Source: Brachionus plicatilis
Lineage: Eukaryota > Rotifera > Eurotatoria > Ploima > Brachionidae
Direction of reading: 5' to 3'
Assembly: GCA_010279815.1 (NCBI GenBank)
Contig: QEOQ01000557.1
Coordinates: forward strand, 225,908-248,262
Length of the DNA: 22,355 nt
The position numbers and the translations under genes are program-made. The notes beneath the pieces were generated by a model. The model did not search any database and had not been told where the DNA came from. It was given only the letters and a program-made list of their open reading frames with translations. Below are positions 10,501-19,500 of this stretch, piece after piece; position 1 is the stretch's first letter, and every line of letters begins with the position of its first letter.

Positions 10501-13500
10501 AAATACAACTAATCAGTCCCCGATTGGCAGTTAGAAAACGAGTTATCTTGGCAATTGGTTATTTAGTGGCCAGCTGTAACTCAGTACTTTTTGATGAACT
10601 TCTCGGTCTGCTTTTGACCGAACTTAACAAAAAACAATCCAATTCGTTGACAAAAACTTACATTCAATGTTTAAGCTCAATCAGCCGCACTGCTGGTCAG
10701 AGAATAGGCCAAAATTTGTGCAGCATAATTCCATTGATAGTTTTCTACTGCAGCAGCAATGATGAAGAAATTGTAGAGTACTCGCTGCAGGCTTTTGAGT
10801 CATTTGTTAGAAGATGTCCCAAAGAAATAACACCGTTTATTAAACAAGTAGAAAATAAAATTAACAAAAAAAATCTTAACTTTTGGAATTTTATTTTTTA
10901 GATTTTAGACATGAATCTCAAATATATTTCGTATGATCCGAATTACAATTATGATGATGAAGATGAAATGGATGTGGACGAGGCCGATAATGATGAAGAA
11001 GAGTATTTGAATTTTTTTTTTAATTTTTAAGTAAATTTTACAAAGGGATCAAGAGGAATATTCAGACGATGATGATGTTAGTTGGAGGATTCGAAGAGCC
11101 GCAGCTAAATGTCTGGACGCAATCATTGGCACTAGACGAGAATTGTTATACGTCTTTTATAATGAGGTCTCTCCAGTTTTGATAAGTCGCTTTAAAGGTG
11201 CTTTTTCAAATTTTTTTAAAAAATTAAAAAATATTAATCAATCTTTAATAGAAAGAGAGGAAACTGTTAAAGCTGATATTTTTAGTGTTTACATCACAAT
11301 TTTGCAGCAAACTAAACCTTTAATTCTTAAATCGAAGCAATTTTTGGACATGAAGCAATTGGAAACGGAGGAAAAGTCGATTCAGCTACTTAAATCACAA
11401 ATAAACGCCATTGTAAAAGCTCTACAAAAATTGCTTAAAAATAAAAATGCTAAAACTCGTCAAGGATGCTTTGCTCTATTGACTCAGTTAGTAAATGTGT
11501 ATCCAGGTGCCTTNNNNNNNNNNNNNNNNNNNNNNNNNNNNNNNNNNNNNNNNNNNNNNNNNNNNNNNNNNNNNNNNNNNNNNNNNNNNNNNNNNNNNNN
11601 NNNNNNNNNNNNNNNNNNNNNNNNNNNNNNNNNNNNNNNNNNNNNNNNNNNNNNNNNNNNNNNNNNNNNNNNNNNNNNNNNNNNNNNNNNNNNNNNNNNN
11701 NNNNNNNNNNNNNNNNNNNNNNNNNNNNNNNNNNNNNNNNNNNNNNNNNNNNNNNNNNNNNNNNNNNNNNNNNNNNNNNNNNNNNNNNNNNNNNNNNNNN
11801 NNNNNNNNNNNNNNNNNNNNNNNNNNNNNNNNNNNNNNNNNNNNNNNNNNNNNNNNNNNNNNNNNNNNNNNNNNNNNNNNNNNNNNNNNNNNNNNNNNNN
11901 NNNNNNNNNNNNNNNNNNNNNNNNNNNNNNNNNNNNNNNNNNNNNNNNNNNNNNNNNNNNNNNNNNNNNNNNNNNNNCATTGGCACTAGACGAGAATTGT
12001 TATACGTCTTTTATAATGAGGTCTCTCCAGTTTTGATAAGTCGCTTTAAAGGTGCTTTTTCAAATTTTTTTCAAAAAAATTAAAAAATATTAATCGATTT
12101 ATAATAGAAAGAGAGGAAACTGTCAAAGCTGATATTTTTAGTGTTTACATCACAATTTTGCAGCAAACTAAACCTTTAATTCTTAAATCGAAGCAATTTT
12201 TGGACATGAAGCAATTGGAAACGGAAGAAAAGTCGATTCAGCTACTTAAATCACAAATAAACGCCATTGTAAAAGCTCTACAAAAATTGCTTAAAAATAA
12301 AAATGCTAAAACTCGTCAAGGATGCTTTGCTCTATTGACTCAGTTAGTTAATGTGTATCCAGGTGCCTTGGCAAGTCATTTAAATGTTCTAGTGCAGGGA
12401 ATCGTTTTTTCTTTAAAGTATTTTCTAACTTTTTGTTTTAGGAATTTTAATTAATTTTTTTTCTCTTCAGTGATAAATCATCAACTTCAAATATGAAGAT
12501 TGATACTTTAAATTTTTTGAACAATTTGATTTTAACTCACGACGAAAAACTTTTTCACAAATATTTAGATTCTATTGTTAAAGTAGTATTTTTTTTTGGT
12601 GCAAAAATTTTTTTTAATTTTTTTTCTTTAGTCGATTTTGAAATGCATCCAAGATAATTTTTACAAAATAGCATCTGATGCTCTTTTGGTCAGCCAGCAT
12701 TTGTCAGCAATAATTCGCAGCTCGTTGAACGAAAATAAAAATTGTTCTCAATATGCTGTTGATTTCTTCTCGGCCACTTTGGCCCGCTTAAAGCAAACTG
12801 ATATTGACCAGGAAGTAAAAGAAAGAGCCATTAATTGCATGTAAGTTAAAAATCTTTTTAACTTTTTCTATTGACCTTTAAAAAAATAAATTTTTCAAGT
12901 ATAATAAAAAATCTGAAATAAAAAGAAAGTTTTAAAATTTAATTTTTTTCACCTTGTTACTATTTTAACTTTTAAATTTTTTTAAAGTGAAAAGCTCTCG
13001 AGCATGCCGCTTTAAAACGATCAAACTAATAACAAACAAACTAGGCAATATTCTAAAAGGATCAAAATTTCTTTAATACCAAAGAGTACTAAAAGTTCAA
13101 AAAGGAACAGGGTCCAAAATTACAAAGTTAAAAATAAATTAAAAATTATTTTTTTCTCAAAAAATAATTGACATTACTAAAAATTTAATTTTTATTTTCC
13201 AAAAAAATAAGAAATTTATCCCAAATCTGTCAAAAAAAGGTAAATTAAAAAAAAATCAAAATTGATTTATTAAAGCGTCATTTATTTTGATTAAAAAGTT
13301 ATAAAAAAAATTTTAAAAAATTTAATTTTGATTCATAATAATAATATAATAATAATAATGATAATTGCTACGCTGTATTATATGCACTTTTACTTTCCAA
13401 TGGTTCGCTGTATCAACTTATCTCAACAAATTCATTAATGAACTTGTACATTGGTATTAGATCACCGCGTCTTCTTCTTGTTGAAAGTGTTGCTAGGTTT

Positions 13501-16500
13501 ACTCTTTTAAGCCTATACATAAAGTTTAGCTCACTAAATCCCTTGATGCTTCATGAAGCTCTTCTCTGTACTCCCTCAAGTGTATCAATATCTGGTATTC
13601 CTGTATCCTGCCAACCTGTTTTTTGATAAGTATTCTAGAGTACTTATTTATGTATTATTTCCGAAAAAGAATAGATAATTCTTTAAAATATGTATTCAAG
13701 AATACATTAGAATACTTATTTTTTGAAAATTTATTTTGTCGAAAATACGCCATGTATTCTCGAATACATATTTTAAAAAATTAACTTTTCTTTTTCGGAA
13801 AGAAAACATAAATACATATTTAGTATTCTCGAATACTTATCAAAAAACAGGTTGGCAGGATACAGGAATACCCAATATCTTTCTTTAGGTATTGATTCCA
13901 TACTGAGACAGCATATTCAAGATTGGGTCGAACGAGACTTGTGTACATTTTTTTAATAATACTCATACCATATAAAAAATTTATTCTTTTATAAAATCTG
14001 CTGAATAATTGATCATTAGAATTTTACTAGATTTTTGATCTTGATAATTTCTTAATATAATTTATCGAAGCTTCCTTTCAAGTAAAACAAAAACTATATT
14101 TTTTTTAAATAAATATCAACTTTCAATTAAAAACTCTGCAAGAAATTTTTAAGATCTAGATTTTGATAAAAATTTTGTTTAACTCATTTAATGAACTAAA
14201 GTTGGGTTGCTTTTGAGTAAGAATTTTTAAGTCAAGTTAAGTCATTGACTTATTATTTAAAAACCAGTCTGTTTTGAAGAAATATAATTTTTTTTTAAAA
14301 ATTTAAGTCTTCGATATTTTTTAACTAGTAAAAGCATTTGATTTTTCAATTTGTTTCTTATTCTAAAAAATAACAAAGCTTTAAAGAAAAAATCTGTTAA
14401 TTTATTAATCGTTACTTTACTAAAAAATATATAAAAAATTCTTAAATTGATAACAAAAATTCCAGTATGATTTTAGGAATTTCTTTCGGCCCTAAGGCTG
14501 AATAGTGATATAGTCCTAAATTATTAGATTCCTTTATTATATATTCAATTAATGAAAAAAATTGAAAAATCTTTATACTTATTCAAAATGAAAAAGTTAA
14601 AAAAAAAAAATTTCAAAATACATCATACTCATTTTATTCAATTTCTATTAAAAAAAATAATTTTTTAAAAAATTTTTAAGGGCCCAAATAATATGCAATT
14701 TAGGTGAGTTGATCGGCAAGGATTTGAATTTGTGCTGGCCAATTCTAGTCGAACGTTTAAAAAATGAAATAACTCGTCTCACCACAGTTAAAGCAATTAA
14801 TACTATCGCGGAGTAATTTCTAAACTATCAAAATAAATTAATTTTAATAAATAAATTTTTGTAGCTCTACGACAAAAGTAGAATTAAATGTTATTTTTCC
14901 GGAAGCTTTGCCATTATTAGCCTCTTTTTTGAGAAAAAATTACCGAACACTTAAGCTCTCTTCAATAAATGCGTTGTTATCTATCTACAAAAATTATAAT
15001 CAATGTATATCTATTGACGAGCTTAAAAAAATAGTGATTGTTGAATTACCAGGACTTTTGTCAGAAAACGATCTTCACATTTCTTATGTAATTTAAAAAA
15101 AAAAAAATTTTTTTTTTTAAACAATTCAAAATTTGCTTTTAGGTGGCTTTGAAAATGGCTAGTCTCATTTGCCAAAAACATGGACCCAATTTGATCTCAA
15201 ATGAAATTTTAAATCAAGCATTGCTACTGATCCAGTCCCCACTGCTGCAGGGTCTAGCTCTCGAGCAAACCATTGAATTCTTTATCTCCCTGGTAAAGCA
15301 CAAACAGCCTGGTCTTCAATACCAAGATTTAGTCATGGTACTTATTTAAGGTTAAAGTTTAATTTCTAAATTCAATTTATTTTTGTGCTTCAGATGCTGA
15401 TTAAGCCCATTAGGGACCAAAGTTTGAGTGTGCAGACTATAAATGGTCACGGCGCTTATGAAAGCACCAACTTGGCAGTTCATAAGCAAGCTTTTTATTC
15501 AATAGCCAAATGTGTTGCCGCACTTACTGTGACTAATCAAGAAGAAGGACAATTGGTAATCAAAAAATTCATCAAGGATGTAAAAGATTCAAAGTCACGT
15601 GATTCAGTACGACTTTTGGCTTTGTTGTGCTTGGGCGAAACCGGAAAATACATGTAAACTAGATAAATGAGAATAAAATTTTTTTAATTTTTTAATTTTT
15701 TTCTTATCTTAAGTGAGTTGAGTAGTCATGCAGATTTAGAGCTGGTCATTCTAGACTCATTTTCATCTCCGTTGGAAGAAGTTAAATCGGCTGCTTCGTA
15801 CGCCTTGGGATACCTGAGCTTGGGAAATTTGCAAAAATATATTCCTTTCATACTTAAAGAAATAGATGTCAATTCAAAGCGACAATATTTGCTATTCAAT
15901 TCACTTAAGGAGATAATTAGCTACCAGAGCAGTCAGGAAAAAGGTCTGGATGCACTCAAGCCGTACATGAACGATATTTGGAGTGTTTTAATCAAACACT
16001 GTGAATGTAGTGAAGAAGGTACCAGAAATGTTGTTGCTGAATGTCTTGGCAAATTGACTTTGTTAGACCCAGAAAATTTGATCAAAAATTTGGAAAAATA
16101 TTTAGAATCTGATTCAGCACTGGCAAGGGCCACTGTGGTAACTGCTATTAAATTTACGATCACGGATCAAGTAAGAAAAAATCAACTAAAAGTGTATACC
16201 ATGTTTTAAGACTTTTTTTGCTAGTTTTCCAAGTTCTAAAATAGTGTTTTAAGTTTTTTTTCTATTAAAATATTGGTTAAATCTAATTCTGGTCCGGTTA
16301 TGTATTTTTTTAAGAAAAATATTAAGGGTTCATTGAAAATTTAATCTTTGCTTAATTTGTTTTTGAAAATAAATTTATTTTGGGGAACTTTTCAGGAGTA
16401 TTAATTATTTGGTAGCTTTTGGACCTAAAGAGAATTAGTTTTACTTTTCAAAACGATTTATTCTTGATTTTGAAGAATTATGTTTTATTTTTTTTCAGAA

Positions 16501-19500
16501 AATCTTAAGTAAAAAAAAGTATGCTGTTCCCATATCATTGAAGACGATGCCTTAATAGAAACGAATTTAGCCATTTTGTATTCTATTTGTATTTTAATTT
16601 CAATTTAAGATTTTTTTAAATAATTTTTAAGAATTTTTATTTCAAAGTTAAGGCGGATTCTTGACTACTAAAATCAGGACCCGAATTCAATATTACTAAA
16701 AATCCGGATCCGGATCATAAATACTAAAAGAGCTTTAAGATTATTTCTAATCCATCCTTTAAAACGATAATTTATATAGTTGATGGATGTGATAACCAAA
16801 TATTAAATGAATTTCCAAAAAATAAAGGTAGAATAAATTTAGTACGAAAAAAAGATAAGAGAATTTTAATTATGGTTTTATTGGATAAAACTTTTGATTA
16901 TGAAACTATAATCAAAGAGAAAATATATTTATAAAACCAGAAGATTTGTCACATGGTGTTTTGAACGTAGATTTTAATAAATTTAGTTCATTTTTTGATC
17001 CGAATGCTTTAAAAGCTTTGGAATCTGTTTAACCGCCAAAAGTTCTATCATTTCTAAGAGAAAAAATAATTAAAATTTTCATTAAAACTTAATTTAATTT
17101 ATTAAATCAAATTTCCTAGATTTTGTTTTGTGTCGAAAATGTAAATAAAAATTGAAAAAAAATGTCTTTTAAATCCGGGCTAAGAGTCCATGTTTTATTA
17201 ATTTATTCAAAAATTCCGATCCGGGTCTTAGCAATCAAAAATCGGTCAGAAAGCTTCGTGTTCAGGAACAACCTCATTTTTACGATAAATGTTTGTCTTG
17301 TTTTTTTTCCTGAATCTATCGATCTATCTTTTTATTTAAAATATCACGAATGTGAAAAAAGCAAACTTTCTAACACCATAAATGGTTTTTGGAAGAAAAA
17401 ACTTTTGAGAATTCCACAATTTTGACTGTTCTCAAAATAAATTCTTTTTTATTCAAAAAAAATTGGCAATATTTTGGATCAATATTATTTTTTATAAATT
17501 CAAATTTAAAACTTGAATTCGAAGGTTATTAGATCTTTCCATTAATTATTAAATTAAGTTAAATTAAAATTAAAAAACTTGTTTTTTTTTTAATTTTTTT
17601 TTCTTCGAAAAAATGAAACATTCCATAAATTTGATTTATTAATTAATAAAAAAATAGTTAAAGATTGAACCGAGTCAAAAGATAAAAAATCTCAATCTCA
17701 TGGTTGTCTTACATATATTATTATGAAAGAGAGAGAAAAGCGGCTCACTTCCTGTTGCTAAACTACGTCTTATATTGAAATATATTATAATTAAATCTTT
17801 AGTTTAAATATTTTCTTCATCTTTTAGATCTTGGAAAATCTGGTACAAAATAATAGGACAAATCCATAAAAATCCTATCACTTTCTATACGGAGTTGTGA
17901 AGTTCATTTTAATTCAGAAAAACCTTTTATTATTATGAATTAAATTATTTTTTTTTAATTTTCGATCATCAAATTATTTTCAGGAAATGAATTCATTTTA
18001 TGAAATATAAAATGTAATCAAAGCAACTGATACGTTTTTTGTACCACAATCATTTTGATTCTGCCAAACTCAGAAAATTGTGAATTTGGAATGTTATATT
18101 ATATTAAAAATCCAACTCAAATTAAGTGGCGTATAGAGGATGTAACAGTTGTTAAAATTTACCGAGCAAAATAATTTACAAAATATGCTTTGTTCGGTTT
18201 GAATTATAGCTTGGGCGATTTTTGTCTTGTGAAATTCAGTACAAAATGAAAAAAGAACAGGAAATGAAATAATGTGAAAAAATTGAATAACTTTTTTTCT
18301 AAATGTTTAAACTTAATACTGTAAATGCAACAAAGTGCAACATTCAAAGTTGCATCAAATATCAAGGTCTGTTAAATTTGCAGAGTTTAGCAGAAATTAA
18401 ATTTCAATATAATCGAGCGTAGTGCATTTTGCAGAGATTTTGCACGTCATTAGCAGACTTTTACAGTTGATGCAAATTTAAATGTTGCACCATTCTACAT
18501 CCACAGAATTAATTTTAAACTTTTAGAAAAAAAGTTATTCAATTTTTTTTACACTTTTTTCTGTTCTTTTGTGCTAAACTTCACACTTTTCTAAATTTTG
18601 CAGAATCGGAATAATGGTGATACAAAGAGTAAATCAGTTGCTACAATTTACAGAAGTTGTTTTGGTATTTCAGAACTTAAGCTTCGGCATATTTTTATTT
18701 TGTTTTTTTTTAGTTCCAAAATTCCCAATGCCTGATTTCAGGTTTTTTTCAAAAATATTATCAAAACAGAAATCCAAACAACTAAATTTCATCAAAAATA
18801 TTTTTTATTTTTCGAAAAAAAAATTTATTCTTTTTTTACAACTAAATACCTTGTTCTGTAAATTATTTTTTAGATAATATTTATTTAAAAAAAAATTGTT
18901 ATTTTCTGATAAATGCCGTAAAAAGTTCGTGAGTTCGATTTAAAAATTCTAGATTTAAAAAATAAAAAGATCTGTAAAAAAATTTCGGTCCAATTTTTTT
19001 GAAAATCAAATAATTTTCTTAATAAAAAAATAAAGATAATTTGGATATTAAGTATTTTAATTAAAGCATGGAATAAACATGAGCCAGTTTTGGAGAAATT
19101 TTTATGAAATTAAATTACTTTTAGCCTCAAGCGATTGATTTTTACCTTAAAATCTATTTGGGAAAATTTTTGAACACTTTACGGGATTCGGACATAAATG
19201 TAAGACGTGTGGCTTTGGTCACTTTTAATTCAGCAGCACATAATAAACCAGCATTGGTTCGCGACTTGATTACCATGAGCAGAATAAGTGAAGAGGGAAT
19301 GAATGTTGACGGAGCTGATGTACAACACTCGACTCTTATTAATTATCTTTACAATGAGACCAAAGTTCGCAAAGAACTAATCAGAGAAGTTGAAATGGGT
19401 CCTTTCAAGCATACTGTTGATGATGGACTGGATTTGCGAAAAGCAGCCTTTGAGACCATGTACACTTTGCTGGACTCTTGTTTGGACAGAATTGACATCT

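Larger units (their letters stand above)
13413..13996 (-). pseudogene. Non-LTR retrotransposon reverse-transcriptase C-terminal fragment, interrupted
   Basis: On the minus strand, 13996 down to 13873 reads [36 protein letters not shown] and LKKDI. After the inserted MITE, 13593 downward reads [13 protein letters not shown], a stop, [35 protein letters not shown]. The LxRPxLEYAxxxWNxY...L..VQRRA...R...L..RR.RGDLI pattern is the thumb/C-terminal region of CR1/L2/Jockey-like LINE reverse transcriptases. An in-frame TGA (plus-strand 13551–13553), loss of the rest of the ORF and the MITE insertion show it is dead. It lies antisense to CAND1. Confidence 0.85.
12841..14680 (+). other. CAND1 intron 10, 1.84 kb, with nested mobile elements
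   Basis: Donor GTAAGT after GCAT; acceptor TTTTTAAG before GGCCCAAAT, which restores [10 protein letters not shown]. It contains a reverse-strand non-LTR reverse-transcriptase fragment (about 13413–14000) that is interrupted by a hAT-like MITE. The remainder (12841–13320 and 14020–14680) is AT-rich with nothing recognisable. Confidence 0.85.
16171..19124 (+). other. CAND1 intron 15, 2.95 kb, repeat-rich
   Basis: Donor GTAAGA after GATCAA; acceptor ACTTTTAG before CCTCAAGCG. It contains a CCGGATCC minisatellite (16666–16730), an unknown coding remnant (16731–17032) and a large foldback element (18023–18641). From about 17270 to 18020 and 18650 to 19124 only AT-rich sequence is seen; short open stretches there have no conserved features. 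Confidence 0.85.

Noticed and set aside
11450..12083. Long open frames across the gap on both strands
   Set aside because: They are open only because N gives no stops; the real coding frame is that of CAND1 exons 7 and 8.
13438..13626. 62-codon plus-strand open frame
   Set aside because: Antisense shadow of the LINE reverse-transcriptase fragment; it runs into the MITE terminal repeat.
17162..17425. 87-codon open frame in CAND1 intron 15
   Set aside because: Starts in the CCGGATCC-like repeat and has no conserved features; probably chance.
18614..18877. 87-codon open frame in intron 15
   Set aside because: Begins inside the foldback right end and becomes Phe/Lys-rich low-complexity sequence.
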